A stretch of DNA of 64,000 nt, from assembly GCA_015232315.1 (NCBI GenBank), contig JADFZZ010000006.1, positions 30,600 to 94,599 on the forward strand, read 5' to 3'. Positions 25,624 to 35,308 of this stretch are shown piece by piece; within the stretch, counting starts at the first letter, position 1, and the number at the start of each line of letters is the position of its first letter. The notes beneath the pieces are model-generated. The model saw nothing but the letters and a program-made list of their open reading frames with translations, did not search any database and was not told where the DNA came from. This stretch comes from SAR324 cluster bacterium (GTDB lineage: Bacteria; SAR324; NAC60-12). The translations under genes were made by a program, and so were the position numbers.

Positions 25624-26949
25624 TTACTCAAATTGCTCTGCCCACGCTTTCATATCCGCCAAGGCTCGTTGTGACATCTTTGATTTACGTTCATGTCTTT
25701 TGACTGAATCCCCTAACGAATTCAACAATCCCAAATTTGAGTTCATCGGCTGAAACCTTTCAGGATGTGTTTCTGTAATGTATTTAACCAAACCACCCAT
25801 CATTGTGGTTCGAGGAACTGCTGAAATGGTCTGACTTTTCATTGCCGCATACATATTCAAAGCTGCCAGGACTCCCATAGATGTTGATTCGATATAACCT
25901 TCCACTCCGGTGATTTGTCCTGCGAAAAACAGGCGTGATTCTGATTTCAATCTCAAACCTGAAGTTAGTAAAAGTGGGCTGTTGATAAATGTATTGCGAT
26001 GGATTGAACCCATTCTCACAAATTCTGCTTCTTTCAAACCTGGAATCAATCTGAGCACTTCATTCTGTGCAGTCCATGTCATTTTGGTTTGAAATCCAAC
26101 CATATTGAATAAACTTCCCGCCGCATTTTCCTGTCGTAACTGTACTACTGCATATGGCTTGATGGATGAATGGGGTGAGATGAGCCCCACAGGTTTCATC
26201 GGACCAAAGCGTAAGGTATCCCGGCCCCTTTCAGCCATGACCTCAATTGGCAGACATCCTTCAAAGGGTCTGGTTTCCTCGAAGGAATGAAGAGGAACTT
26301 TGGCGGCATGTTGGATTGCGTCAATGAATGCGTAATACTGAGTTGCATCCATCGGACAGTTGATATAGTCCGCATCTCCTTTGTCATAACGCGAAGCTTT
26401 AAACGCAACATTCATATCAATGGAATCAGCAGTCACCACAGGAGCAATCGCATCATAAAAATTAAGTGATTTCTGGCCTAAATATGTTTGAAGTGACTGG
26501 CTGAATTTTTCTGAGGTAAGCGGGCCCGTTGCAACCAGCACATAATCGTAGTTTTCCAGTATTTCTGTAATATCCGATATTTCTTTACGGAAAACGGAGA
26601 GAACGGGGATGCTTTCCAATGTTTCTGTGATTTTTTGAGAAAAGATATTTCTGTCAACGGCCAGTGCCTGTCCTGCAGGAACTTGTGCCTCACGAGCACT
26701 CTTCATAATCAGGGAATCCAATAATTCCAACTCAGCTTTTAACAGTCCATGCGCATTTTCATGAGACAGGCTTTTAAATGAGTTGGAACAGACAAGTTCC
26801 GCAAAACTTCCTGTTTGATGGGCACCTGTTGTCTGATCAGGTCGCATTTCATATAAATCTACCTCAATTCCTCTTTTTGTTAACTGCCATGCCGCTTCTG
26901 AACCGGCAAGTCCCGCACCGATAACCGCTACTTTATAAACCTTGCTCAT
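25624..26949 (-). CDS. trmFO: Folate/FAD-dependent tRNA (uracil-54-C5)-methyltransferase
   Basis: 441 residues from the ATG at 26949, with AAAGGA at a good distance upstream. The frame is open further to 27051, but that extension does not resemble the family. The FAD-binding Rossmann loop VIGAGLAGSEAAWQL opens the protein; LVCSNSFKSL, FEGCLPIEVMAERG and the C-terminal GQITGVEGYIES are typical TrmFO blocks. It makes m5U54 in the T-loop of tRNAs using methylene-tetrahydrofolate. TrmFO in place of SAM-dependent TrmA fits firmicutes, former Deltaproteobacteria and some other phyla. It stands alone, convergent with the unknown gene before it. Confidence 0.95.
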   Translation of the reverse strand: MSKVYKVAVIGAGLAGSEAAWQLTKRGIEVDLYEMRPDQTTGAHQTGSFAELVCSNSFKSLSHENAHGLLKAELELLDSLIMKSAREAQVPAGQALAVDRNIFSQKITETLESIPVLSVFRKEISDITEILENYDYVLVATGPLTSEKFSQSLQTYLGQKSLNFYDAIAPVVTADSIDMNVAFKASRYDKGDADYINCPMDATQYYAFIDAIQHAAKVPLHSFEETRPFEGCLPIEVMAERGRDTLRFGPMKPVGLISPHSSIKPYAVVQLRQENAAGSLFNMVGFQTKMTWTAQNEVLRLIPGLKEAEFVRMGSIHRNTFINSPLLLTSGLRLKSESRLFFAGQITGVEGYIESTSMGVLAALNMYAAMKSQTISAVPRTTMMGGLVKYITETHPERFQPMNSNLGLLNSLGDSVKRHERKSKMSQRALADMKAWAEQFE

Positions 26950-27147
26950 GCAACATCCTTTCATGATCAATAATTGAGGATCAACAATTTTTGTATATTT
27001 ACAGGGATTTTCCAACACATTCCTGAGAAAAGTGATCAACGAAAAACCCAATCACTTTTTTTATTGCCAATGATTAGTGGATTTCGTTATGTCTAAAGGA
27101 GACAATCGGTCTTTTTATCAATAAAGCACCTCAGAAGGAGACGTATT

Positions 27148-27582
27148 ATGAGTGAAAAAGAAAAATTTCAGCAGGCTAGAGCAGCGGAACTCGAAGCCCA
27201 TAAGGCCTCAATTGAAGAATTAAAGACTAAAGCAAAAACACAGGTAAACAAACTGGAAACCAGAATACAGCAAGAACTGGATCAACTGGAAGCCAACGTT
27301 CAGGAAATCATGGACACTGGTGATGAAACCTGGCAGGAAATCAAATCAAAAGTGGAAGATTTGAAAATCAAAACAAGGTCACAAATTGGAAAAACTGAAG
27401 CAAAGATGAAAGAAGAAGTCGAACAATTGGAAAAAGTGATTGAACGATCACGAAACAAACTACAAGAACTGGCAAATACCGGTGAAGACGCTTGGGAAGA
27501 CATTAAAAAAGGGGTGGAAGGCGCATGGACCGATATGGGAAACTCCATCAAAAAAGCTTTGTCGCGTTTTAATGTTAAATAA
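27148..27582 (+). CDS. Coiled-coil protein with internal duplication
   Basis: 144 residues with a strong ribosome site (GAAGGAG). Almost entirely charged alpha-helix with heptad-like spacing. Two units of about 47-51 residues repeat (28-74 and 75-125); their ends are nearly the same, TGDETWQEIKSKVE at 57-70 and TGEDAWEDIKKGVE at 111-124. Such small repeats resemble stress-response, phasin-like or apolipoprotein-like amphipathic proteins; no firm family. It is bounded by an intrinsic terminator and probably has its own promoter in the 198-base gap after trmFO, where no clear -35/-10 pair was seen. Confidence 0.72.
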   Translation: MSEKEKFQQARAAELEAHKASIEELKTKAKTQVNKLETRIQQELDQLEANVQEIMDTGDETWQEIKSKVEDLKIKTRSQIGKTEAKMKEEVEQLEKVIERSRNKLQELANTGEDAWEDIKKGVEGAWTDMGNSIKKALSRFNVK

Positions 27583-27598
27583 TAACAGATGACTCTGA

Positions 27599-27629
27599 CA
27601 GGAAAAGAGATTCTTTGTCTCTTTTTCTG
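27599..27629 (+). terminator. Intrinsic terminator after the coiled-coil gene
   Basis: A 12-bp stem (27599-27610 with 27618-27629, one G-U pair) with a 7-base loop. The downstream arm itself contains the T-run CTTTTT. It lies 17 bases after the stop codon. Confidence 0.72.
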
Positions 27630-27748
27630 CATTAACCTTCAGACATATCAGATTCCACTGGTAAAGGTATTGCGATTTACTTGTTGAGTGATAGACTCCG
27701 GCCTTCCAATTGATTCAGCTTTTTTCACTTTTGTTTCAATATCAGCTT

Positions 27749-28918
27749 ATGATCCGTCGGTCTGCAGGGCAGTCAAATGCGGATATTTCCTACTCGAACA
27801 ATCTCAAAAACACCTTACAGAGCCTGTTTCGTTTTCAGGATGATATACCTCCGCCCCCGCCTGAATTTGTAGAAGTCAGTAGCATCACCTACATCAATTA
27901 TAAAAAAATTCTGGAAATGTCGCGAAACACCATCGCCGTCATTAAATCAGAAGTTGTTGCTGTTGATGTTTCTGAAGTGAAAGATGTCCTGTTTATTCTT
28001 CAATTGGCCATTTACAGGACTTCCTATAAATTGAATATTCTGGACACACGTCTGGAACAACTGGAAACCTTTATCAGCAGTCAGGCAAACTGGAAAATAC
28101 ATTGGCCATGGACTAAATCCTATGATGCGCACGTCAAGAGCAAAAATCTGAAAACCGAATATGAAAAAGGAAAACAGCTACTGGATAAATTGAAATTTCA
28201 GCATCAGGAATTACAGCGCAGTATCCGGCAAATGGCTCTTGCCATGATAAAACATGACCTCCCGCCGGAAGAACATGAGCGCCTTCTCGCTGTTGAACTG
28301 CTGGAAGATACACGCACACATATATTCTATATTCTCGAATCAATTGATGAACATATCCACCAAGCACAGCAACTGAAAAAAATAGTCTATTATGAATCTG
28401 ATCGAATTCAAATTTACAATGCCCTGTCCAAAATAAATCTTTTGATGAACACCCTGGACAATCATGTTCGAATTCTAAATTGGAATCCTGCTTTGTTTAA
28501 CAATGAATTTGTAACCACGTTAAAAACAGGAGTCAAACGGGGAATTTTGTGGTATTTGTTTGATCGATACGTGTTTCGTTTGTTCACTCTCAGAGAACCG
28601 CCCTTGCGATTATTGATGGAACGTTTGGACCATTTGCTACAGCCTGAATCGTATCGGTTGAATCGGTATGCTGAGCAAGTCGCTGGTTTGCATTCATTGA
28701 TTGGCCATTATCAGTTTGAAAACAATTTTACTGAAGGAAAAACCACTTCTTCCGACTCCATAGTAAATGATGAAGGCTTCACTGATGTTTTTGATTCTAA
28801 TCCGCAACAAGAAAATGTAATTCTGGAAAAAGACCAACTTCCACAAGATTCAACACTTGAACTGAGCCTTGATATGGAAGAATTTTCCAAACTGAACAAT
28901 GACTCAACCAAATTATGA
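27749..28918 (+). CDS. Hypothetical helical protein
   Basis: About 389 residues from the ATG at 27749; a TTG at 27710 in the same frame would add 13. Neither has a good ribosome site. I recognise no family. A proline run (DDIPPPPPEFVE) lies near residue 35, followed by long helices with coiled-coil character (about 70-230). A region rich in aromatic and basic residues near 270 (RGILWYLFDRYVFRLF) may bind membrane. The last 60 residues are acidic and low-complexity. The following TPR gene overlaps its end by 20 bases, suggesting joint expression. Confidence 0.6.
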   Translation: MIRRSAGQSNADISYSNNLKNTLQSLFRFQDDIPPPPPEFVEVSSITYINYKKILEMSRNTIAVIKSEVVAVDVSEVKDVLFILQLAIYRTSYKLNILDTRLEQLETFISSQANWKIHWPWTKSYDAHVKSKNLKTEYEKGKQLLDKLKFQHQELQRSIRQMALAMIKHDLPPEEHERLLAVELLEDTRTHIFYILESIDEHIHQAQQLKKIVYYESDRIQIYNALSKINLLMNTLDNHVRILNWNPALFNNEFVTTLKTGVKRGILWYLFDRYVFRLFTLREPPLRLLMERLDHLLQPESYRLNRYAEQVAGLHSLIGHYQFENNFTEGKTTSSDSIVNDEGFTDVFDSNPQQENVILEKDQLPQDSTLELSLDMEEFSKLNNDSTKL

Positions 28919-29537
28919 GAAACATCTGATGATTCCAAATTTCATTGCATGGTTAAAAAACAGAGCACAGGAAAATGCTGTCAATTATTTAAAACATCAG
29001 GCAAATGCAAACCTGAACAATAAAGACTGGAGTCAGGCTGAAAAAACGCTCCTTAAAATCCTGGAACTGGATCCTGACCAGGAAGAAACCTTAATTTCAT
29101 TGAGTTCTCTGTTGAGAAAAGAGAATCGTTTGGAAGAAGGTGTCACTCTGTTACGAAAAGCCATTGAAATCAATCCCTCTCATCTGGAAAAAATCCTGAA
29201 ATTTGTTGAAGCTTATCAACTGAAAAAGGATTATGATTCCATGAAAAACCTGTTGTTCAGCATGTTGCAACAATTTCCTGAAGCTGTCCCATTAAGACTC
29301 TATCTTGCACAAAGATTATTCGAAAATTCACACATTCATGAGTCCCAAAATGAGCTTTATGAAGTGCTGAAATACGACCCTGCCAATCTTGAAGCCGATA
29401 TTGGTCTGGCGTACTGTTTCATTGCTCATGGAAAAAAAGATAAAGCACTGGCACAGGTAGAAAAAATAAAGAAATTGTCCGAACCCAAAGCGAATGAAGT
29501 TTTATCCGCTATTTATCAAAACGTTCAAAATTTTTAA
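28899..29537 (+). CDS. Tetratricopeptide-repeat protein
   Basis: 212 residues. At least four TPR-like helix pairs are visible, the clearest being NNKDWSQAEKTLLKILELDPDQ and NRLEEGVTLLRKAIEINPSHL, then ESQNELYEVLKYDPANLEADIGLAY. No signal peptide, so a cytoplasmic scaffold is likely. The start overlaps the previous gene; an ATG at 28929 is an alternative. yhbY follows after 4 bases. Confidence 0.78.
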   Translation: MTQPNYEKHLMIPNFIAWLKNRAQENAVNYLKHQANANLNNKDWSQAEKTLLKILELDPDQEETLISLSSLLRKENRLEEGVTLLRKAIEINPSHLEKILKFVEAYQLKKDYDSMKNLLFSMLQQFPEAVPLRLYLAQRLFENSHIHESQNELYEVLKYDPANLEADIGLAYCFIAHGKKDKALAQVEKIKKLSEPKANEVLSAIYQNVQNF

Positions 29538-29541
29538 TTGT

Positions 29542-29838
29542 ATGCTGACATCCAAACAAAAACTTTATTTAAAAGGCCTGGCACATTCCCTGAAACCATT
29601 GGTCAATATTGGAAAACAGGGATTGACAGAGCCTCTTAAAAAACAAACTGACACCTACCTGACACAACATGAATTGATAAAAATTAAAATTCTTGAAGCC
29701 TGTCAGGAAGACAAAAAAATCTGTGCCCAAACGCTTTCAGAGCAAACGACATCCCAGGTTGTTCAGATCATTGGCCGAACCGTAGTTCTTTATCGTCCTC
29801 ATCCAGAAGAACCCGTGATTATTCTCCCTTCAACCTGA
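29542..29838 (+). CDS. yhbY: YhbY-family RNA-binding protein (CRM domain)
   Basis: 98 residues, the whole length of a single CRM domain. The GxxG loop reads NIGKQGLTEPL (about 22-32), with the opening MLTSKQKLYLKGLAHSLKP and the closing VVQIIGRTVVLYR typical of the family. YhbY binds 50S ribosomal precursors and aids large-subunit assembly. The true start is the ATG at 29542, 4 bases after the TPR gene. metG starts about 31 bases downstream. Confidence 0.9.
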   Translation: MLTSKQKLYLKGLAHSLKPLVNIGKQGLTEPLKKQTDTYLTQHELIKIKILEACQEDKKICAQTLSEQTTSQVVQIIGRTVVLYRPHPEEPVIILPST

Positions 29839-29869
29839 ATTTATTTCTGTCATCCAAGGCCTATTGATT

Positions 29870-31780
29870 ATGGAATCAAAATTTTACATCACAACCCCCA
29901 TTTATTATGTCAACAGTCACCCACATATCGGTCATGCTTATACCACCGTAGTGGCCGACGTGCTACGGCGCTATCATCAACTGTTTGAACAACCAACGTA
30001 TTTTCTGACAGGTACTGATGAACACGGACAGAAAATCGCGGAATCGGCCAAAAAAGAAAATTGCACCCCCCAGGAATTCGTGAATCGGATATCACAGGAA
30101 TTCAAAGATCTGTGGCCCCACCTGAATATTCAATATGACTATTTCGTTCGAACAACAGATTCTCATCATAAAGCCTTTGTTCAGTCCATTCTGAAAAAAA
30201 TTTATGACAACGGTGAAATCTATTTAAGAGAATATGAAGGATTGTATTGTGTAGGTTGTGAACGATTTCTGGATGAAAGCGAACTGATCGAGGGCAAATG
30301 CCCTGATCACCAGAAAACCCCCGAACAACGACAAGAAAAAAACTATTTTTTTCAGATGAGTCGTTATCAGGATTGGCTTGTTCAATCTATCGAATCCAAC
30401 CCTGAACTGATTTATCCGACCCGATATAGAAATGAAGTCCTTCAGTTTTTAAAATTTCCGCTTCAGGACTTATGTATCTCACGTCCGAAAGAGCGCTTGA
30501 CCTGGGGCATTGAACTACCCTTTGACAGCAACTTTGTTACCTATGTCTGGTTTGACGCGTTGTTGAATTATGTCAGTGCGCTTGAGCATGAAAATCAATA
30601 TGATCATTTCTGGCCTCATGTGCATCATTTGATCGGAAAAGACATCTTAAAAACTCATGCCATCTATTGGCCCTGCATGCTCCACGCGGCTGGAATCCCA
30701 ATATTCAACCATTTGCTGGTTCATGGACATTGGGTCAGTTCCGGAAGCAAAATGAGCAAGTCCGTGGGAAATGTGATCAATCCCCTGGATATGAAGGATT
30801 TGGTAGGAATTGATGCGCTAAGGTATTTCTTAATCAGAGACATGAGTTTTGGTGAAGACTCTAACTTTACCCAGGAGCTCGTTATCACTCGTTACAATGG
30901 TGAATTGGCAAACAATATCGGCAATTTGATCAATCGCAGTATCAGCATGTGTAGGCAACATTTCAATCAATGTATTCCGCCAAGAGGTACACCCGAAGAA
31001 ACTGAACAGCAGTTGTATCAGGTGTTTCACGATGGAGTGGCGCAAATAAAAAATTTCATAGAAGGATTTCAGTTGCACCGTGCTCTGGAAGTGGTTGCCA
31101 CTCTAAGCAGTCACGTCAACAAATATCTCGACACCTGTGCTCCCTGGAATCTGGCCAAGCAGGAAAATTCAAGAGACAGGCTTGGAACTGTGCTGTATAC
31201 CGCAGTCGATATGAGCCGAATTGTGGCAACCATTTTGTTGCCTGTCATGCCTGAAAAAATGACATCGGCCTTGGAGGCTATGGGAATCAGCAAGCCATCA
31301 ACCTCCTGGAACGATCTTTGCCCGGGACTTTTGGTTGAAAATATTCAGATCCCGGCACCATCGCCCCTGTTTCCCAAGATAAAACCTGCTGAAGTACAAC
31401 CTGAAACCAGGCAACAGCCACAGGAACATTCTGAAATGGTGGAAACAGACTCAGCCATGATCACCATTGATGAGTTCAGTAAAATGGTCCTGAAAGTTGG
31501 CAAAATATTATCGAGTGAAAAAGTAAAAAAATCTGATAAGCTTTTACATTCACAGGTTGATGTGGGCGAAGATAAACCCCGTTCAATTGTTTCAGGAATT
31601 GCTTTGCACTATCAGCCCGAAGAGATTATTGGTCGAAATGTGATGGTTGTCAGTAACCTTAAACCTGCCAAATTGAGAGGAATCCTCTCTGAAGGCATGA
31701 TTTTATGTACTGATGATGGAACTAAACTCAACCTGGTTGAACCTCCTGCCGAGGTTCCCCCTGGAACTGTCATCAAATAA
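29870..31780 (+). CDS. metG: Methionyl-tRNA synthetase
   Basis: 636 residues from the ATG at 29870. The class I signatures HIGH (residues 19-22 in NSHPHIGHAY) and KMSKS (in SGSKMSKSVGN near 300) are present. The connective domain has a Cys-rich knuckle (CVGCERF, later CPDHQ), so zinc binding is likely although the last ligand is a His. The C-terminal 110 residues are the EMAP/Trbp111-like tRNA-binding domain (VLKVGKILSSEKV, SNLKPAKLRGILSEGM) that allows dimerisation. It charges tRNA-Met in the cytoplasm. Confidence 0.97.
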   Translation: MESKFYITTPIYYVNSHPHIGHAYTTVVADVLRRYHQLFEQPTYFLTGTDEHGQKIAESAKKENCTPQEFVNRISQEFKDLWPHLNIQYDYFVRTTDSHHKAFVQSILKKIYDNGEIYLREYEGLYCVGCERFLDESELIEGKCPDHQKTPEQRQEKNYFFQMSRYQDWLVQSIESNPELIYPTRYRNEVLQFLKFPLQDLCISRPKERLTWGIELPFDSNFVTYVWFDALLNYVSALEHENQYDHFWPHVHHLIGKDILKTHAIYWPCMLHAAGIPIFNHLLVHGHWVSSGSKMSKSVGNVINPLDMKDLVGIDALRYFLIRDMSFGEDSNFTQELVITRYNGELANNIGNLINRSISMCRQHFNQCIPPRGTPEETEQQLYQVFHDGVAQIKNFIEGFQLHRALEVVATLSSHVNKYLDTCAPWNLAKQENSRDRLGTVLYTAVDMSRIVATILLPVMPEKMTSALEAMGISKPSTSWNDLCPGLLVENIQIPAPSPLFPKIKPAEVQPETRQQPQEHSEMVETDSAMITIDEFSKMVLKVGKILSSEKVKKSDKLLHSQVDVGEDKPRSIVSGIALHYQPEEIIGRNVMVVSNLKPAKLRGILSEGMILCTDDGTKLNLVEPPAEVPPGTVIK

Positions 31781-31813
31781 AGATTTCTTATTTAAACCTT
31801 ATATAAAATTGCC

Positions 31814-33211
31814 ATGCAAACTGTACTTACGGATTATAAGGAAGTCACCCCTGAAATCATTCAACGATATGATCGCTCAGGTCCTCGTTATACCAGTTAT
31901 CCGACCGTTCCAATCTGGGATAAAGGAGAATTTTACTCTGAAGATTATGTCGAATTTCTGGAACGTGAAGGACAATCTGATAAATCCTTGTCTCTCTATA
32001 TCCACCTGCCTTTCTGCAAGCGATTGTGTACTTTTTGCGGTTGCAACAAATTCATTACCAACAATCAGGACGTTGTTGAACAATATCTGACCACGGTTCA
32101 AACCGAACTGAAAATGATTTCCCAATATATGGGACCTCGAAAAACAGTGAAGCAACTCCATCTTGGCGGGGGAACCCCCACTCATCTTTCTGTTTCACAA
32201 TTGCAAAAGTTAATAGCCACAGTTCATGAGTATTTTGATGTGGATTTTTCAGGTGAAATCGCATTTGAGGCTCATCCTAAAGTTACAAGAGAAACACATC
32301 TGAAAGCTCTTTATAATCTTGGCTTCCGGCGAGTGAGTTTCGGAGTACAGGATATTGATTCACAAGTCCAGAAAGCCATCAATCGTGATCAAACCTTGGA
32401 ACAAACCCAGAAAACCTTTTATTCAGCCCGGGAAATTGGATATACCAGTATCAATATTGACTTGGTCTATGGATTGCCGAAACAATCGGTTGCTACATTT
32501 ACCAGGACGATGGAAGAAGTAAACGCCATGCGTCCAGATCGACTGGCTATTTATAGTTTTGCATATATTCCGGAAATGTTCCGTACTCATAAAAAAGCCA
32601 TTAAAGAACAGGATCTGCCCACACCAAAAGATAAAATTGCTATTTATATTGAATCGATCCGTTTTTTTACCGAGGCGGGATATGAGATGATCGGAATGGA
32701 TCATTATGCAGGCCAAACCGATGAATTAGCCGTGGCTCAGGCAAACCATACCTTGCACAGAAATTTTATGGGTTACACCACACTAAAGGGCCTTAGCCAG
32801 ATTGGTGTGGGAGTATCCTCTATCTCCGATTTTGGAGATGGATATTTTCAGAACGATAAGGAATTATCCATTTATATGGAACAAATCCAGCAGCAGAGGT
32901 TTCCTGTTGTGAGGAGAAAAGTTCTGGATAAAGATGATGTATTGCGGCGAGAATTGATTGAATCGCTGATGTGTCATTATTATTTACCCATACAGCAATT
33001 TGAAACCAGATATGAAATTAAGTTTCATGAATATTTTTCCGGCGAGATGGAATCCCTCAAAATTTTGGAACAGGAAGGATTACTGAGCATGGACAACCAT
33101 GAGATCCGACTGACAAAACTGGGAACTTTATTCATGCGTAATGTTGCAATGGTTTTCGACCGATATCTTCATGATAAATCACGTATCTTTCATTTTTCGA
33201 GAACAGTATAA
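31814..33211 (+). CDS. hemN: Oxygen-independent coproporphyrinogen III oxidase
   Basis: 465 residues, the length of true HemN. The radical-SAM cluster motif CxxxCxxC is at Cys68, Cys72 and Cys75 in HLPFCKRLCTFCGC, with the extra Cys77 typical of HemN. HLGGGTPTHLS and the N-terminal RYDRSGPRYTSYPT also match HemN rather than HemW. It decarboxylates coproporphyrinogen III to protoporphyrinogen IX without oxygen, supplying heme; this agrees with the ccm genes and with life under low oxygen. A CheY-like gene follows after 21 bases. Confidence 0.96.
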   Translation: MQTVLTDYKEVTPEIIQRYDRSGPRYTSYPTVPIWDKGEFYSEDYVEFLEREGQSDKSLSLYIHLPFCKRLCTFCGCNKFITNNQDVVEQYLTTVQTELKMISQYMGPRKTVKQLHLGGGTPTHLSVSQLQKLIATVHEYFDVDFSGEIAFEAHPKVTRETHLKALYNLGFRRVSFGVQDIDSQVQKAINRDQTLEQTQKTFYSAREIGYTSINIDLVYGLPKQSVATFTRTMEEVNAMRPDRLAIYSFAYIPEMFRTHKKAIKEQDLPTPKDKIAIYIESIRFFTEAGYEMIGMDHYAGQTDELAVAQANHTLHRNFMGYTTLKGLSQIGVGVSSISDFGDGYFQNDKELSIYMEQIQQQRFPVVRRKVLDKDDVLRRELIESLMCHYYLPIQQFETRYEIKFHEYFSGEMESLKILEQEGLLSMDNHEIRLTKLGTLFMRNVAMVFDRYLHDKSRIFHFSRTV

Positions 33212-33232
33212 AATTCTCTTTTTGGGGGAAGC

Positions 33233-33601
33233 ATGTCCAAACGTATTTTAGTAGTAGATGATTTGGCAACCCAAAGAGCCGCCGCCGCCTATACTCTGAC
33301 TGGTGCGGGATATGAAATATTTCAGGCTGAAAATGGCGAAGACGCTATTTACCAGATGGAAGTATTGGGTGGAGTCCATCTGGTAATCGCTGATTTAAGC
33401 ATGCCTGTGAAAGATGGACTTTCCTTATTAAAAACATTGAAACAAAATCTTCAATTTCGATCCATTCCAGTGCTCATGCTTCTAACTGAATCGCAAATTC
33501 CCCGAAAAGAAGAACTGCGTCAGGAAGGTGCCGCCGGTTGGATTCTGAAGCCCTATCAACCTGAACAATTATTTAGTATTGTGTCCAAACTGATTTCGTA
33601 A
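33233..33601 (+). CDS. CheY-like single-domain response regulator
   Basis: 122 residues, only a receiver domain: acidic pair in ILVVDDLATQ (residues 9-10), phospho-acceptor Asp in LVIADLSMPVKDG (about 55), the switch Thr in MLLTESQ and Lys in WILKPYQPEQ. There is no output domain, so it acts by binding a partner. No histidine kinase lies in the window. SD GGGG just upstream. It may be co-transcribed with hemN. Confidence 0.92.
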   Translation: MSKRILVVDDLATQRAAAAYTLTGAGYEIFQAENGEDAIYQMEVLGGVHLVIADLSMPVKDGLSLLKTLKQNLQFRSIPVLMLLTESQIPRKEELRQEGAAGWILKPYQPEQLFSIVSKLIS

Positions 33602-33642
33602 ATTCGGTTTAGTTTTTTAAAAATCCTACACTTTATTACTCC

Positions 33643-35268
33643 ATGAAAACACATGAAAATTTTACATCTGAAGAACAAGCACTTCTCAGCAGATATGTAA
33701 CCAATACAGACAAAACCATTTTTGTTCTGACAAACCTGCCTGAAGTGATCAAAGGAGCGTTATTTTCACGCTACTCACGTTCAACCCTTGGTCTTCGTCA
33801 ACTCCTGCTCCGTGAATTTATTCAGAATGAAGAATCTGAATTTCACGCTATTCAGGGAACACAATCCTCTGATAAAAGTCAGGAACAATCTATTTTGGCG
33901 ATTGAACGTGCCCAAAATTTTTATGACAGGATTCTTGACGGTTATGGAGATGACTCCATCGGTGAACTGGGTGGAGCCCACCTTGCTCTGGAAAATATTT
34001 CTATCTTGGCTACCAAAATTATTGAGGATTGTCGTATTGGTGGCTCTCCGCTTGAAAAATCCACCCGCTACGTTGATTTTAGTCAAAAGGTGAATGGTGA
34101 TTATCTGTTTTATAAAAATTCTCGCCTGCTCGAATCTCATCACAAGGATCGGTATCTTGAAATCAACCGGTATTTGTTTGACACCTATACCTCCATGATT
34201 GAACCGGTAACAAAGTTTGTAGAATATCTGATGCCACACACTGAGGGCGTGAACGATGCCGCCTATAAACGTTCTGTTAAAGCCAAGGCTCTGGATTTGC
34301 TCAGGGGATTGTTACCGGCGTCAACCATGACCAATATGGGCGTGTATGGGAATGGTAGATTTTTTGAGACCTTAATCTCAAAAATGCATGTGCAGGAAAT
34401 TGGAGAGTTACAGCATATTGGACAGGATTGTTTTGAAGAATTATCCAAGGTTATCCCCTCTTTTATTCGCCGATCTCATCCGGAACATCGTCATTTCAAA
34501 AATTTTCAGGAATTTTTTCTTAAAAACAGAACTTTAATAAAAAGTTCCTGCAATCGCTATTTGTCAGGCAAACCAACCACCACTTCAGGTGTCCAATTAG
34601 TAGATTATGATACTGATGCTGAAAATAAACTGTTAACGGCACTTTTATATCCTCACACAGAATTATCCATGACTCAACTCATGGAAATCATGCGTAAGTT
34701 ACCACTGTCTGAAAAAGTCGCCTTGATTGACCAACACGCAAATTTACGTGAGCATCGAAGACATAAACCCGGAAGAGCATTGGAGCAGATTTTTTATACG
34801 TTTGATATTGTTGGCGACTATGGAATGTATCGTGATCTTCAACGCCACCGAATGTTAACCCAGGAACGCCAATTATTGTCAACCCACCTTGGCTATATCA
34901 CCCCACCTGAAATTGAACATTCCCGTATGGCCCCTAAATATCATGAGGCCATGTCAAAAGCCGCTGAGGTTTATGAAAAAATCGCTGAAGATTTTCCTGT
35001 TGACGCACAATATGTTGTTCCTTTGGCCTATAACATTCGCTGGTTTATGCATATCAATCTGCGATCATTGATGTGGTTGGTAGAATTGAGAAGTACTCCA
35101 CAAGGTCATGAAAGTTATCGTAAAATTGCACAATCCATGTATCACGAAATTGAACGCGCTCATCCATTGCTCATCAAATATCTTAAATTTACGGATTTAA
35201 AGGAATATACCTTGGGACGTTTGGACTCAGAAATTCGTCAAGAACAAAAAAATGATCCTGGTCTGTAA
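33643..35268 (+). CDS. thyX: Double-length ThyX-like (FAD-dependent thymidylate synthase family) protein
   Basis: 541 residues, over twice the usual 220-260 of ThyX. The N-terminal half carries ThyX-like blocks (ALFSRYSRSTLGLRQLL near 38-54, GDDSIGELGGAHLALENIS and SPLEKSTRYVDFS). The C-terminal half carries a second set, LQRHRMLTQERQLLSTHLGY near 400-420 and INLRSLMWLVELRSTPQGHESYRKI. This reads as two ThyX units fused, possibly a pseudo-homotetramer. The strict RHRxxSxxxxSxR motif is altered in both (RHRMLTQERQLLS in the second), so activity must be shown. If active it methylates dUMP with folate and FAD. Flanked by a regulator and an HDAC-family gene, with no ribosome site of note. Confidence 0.8.
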   Translation: MKTHENFTSEEQALLSRYVTNTDKTIFVLTNLPEVIKGALFSRYSRSTLGLRQLLLREFIQNEESEFHAIQGTQSSDKSQEQSILAIERAQNFYDRILDGYGDDSIGELGGAHLALENISILATKIIEDCRIGGSPLEKSTRYVDFSQKVNGDYLFYKNSRLLESHHKDRYLEINRYLFDTYTSMIEPVTKFVEYLMPHTEGVNDAAYKRSVKAKALDLLRGLLPASTMTNMGVYGNGRFFETLISKMHVQEIGELQHIGQDCFEELSKVIPSFIRRSHPEHRHFKNFQEFFLKNRTLIKSSCNRYLSGKPTTTSGVQLVDYDTDAENKLLTALLYPHTELSMTQLMEIMRKLPLSEKVALIDQHANLREHRRHKPGRALEQIFYTFDIVGDYGMYRDLQRHRMLTQERQLLSTHLGYITPPEIEHSRMAPKYHEAMSKAAEVYEKIAEDFPVDAQYVVPLAYNIRWFMHINLRSLMWLVELRSTPQGHESYRKIAQSMYHEIERAHPLLIKYLKFTDLKEYTLGRLDSEIRQEQKNDPGL

Positions 35269-35308
35269 TTCGAAATGTTCATTTAAATCTTTGTGAGGCT
35301 GGAAAAAT

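Noticed and set aside
26950..27051. N-terminal extension of TrmFO
   Set aside because: The family begins at the FAD loop just after 26949, where a ribosome site is present; the extension has none.
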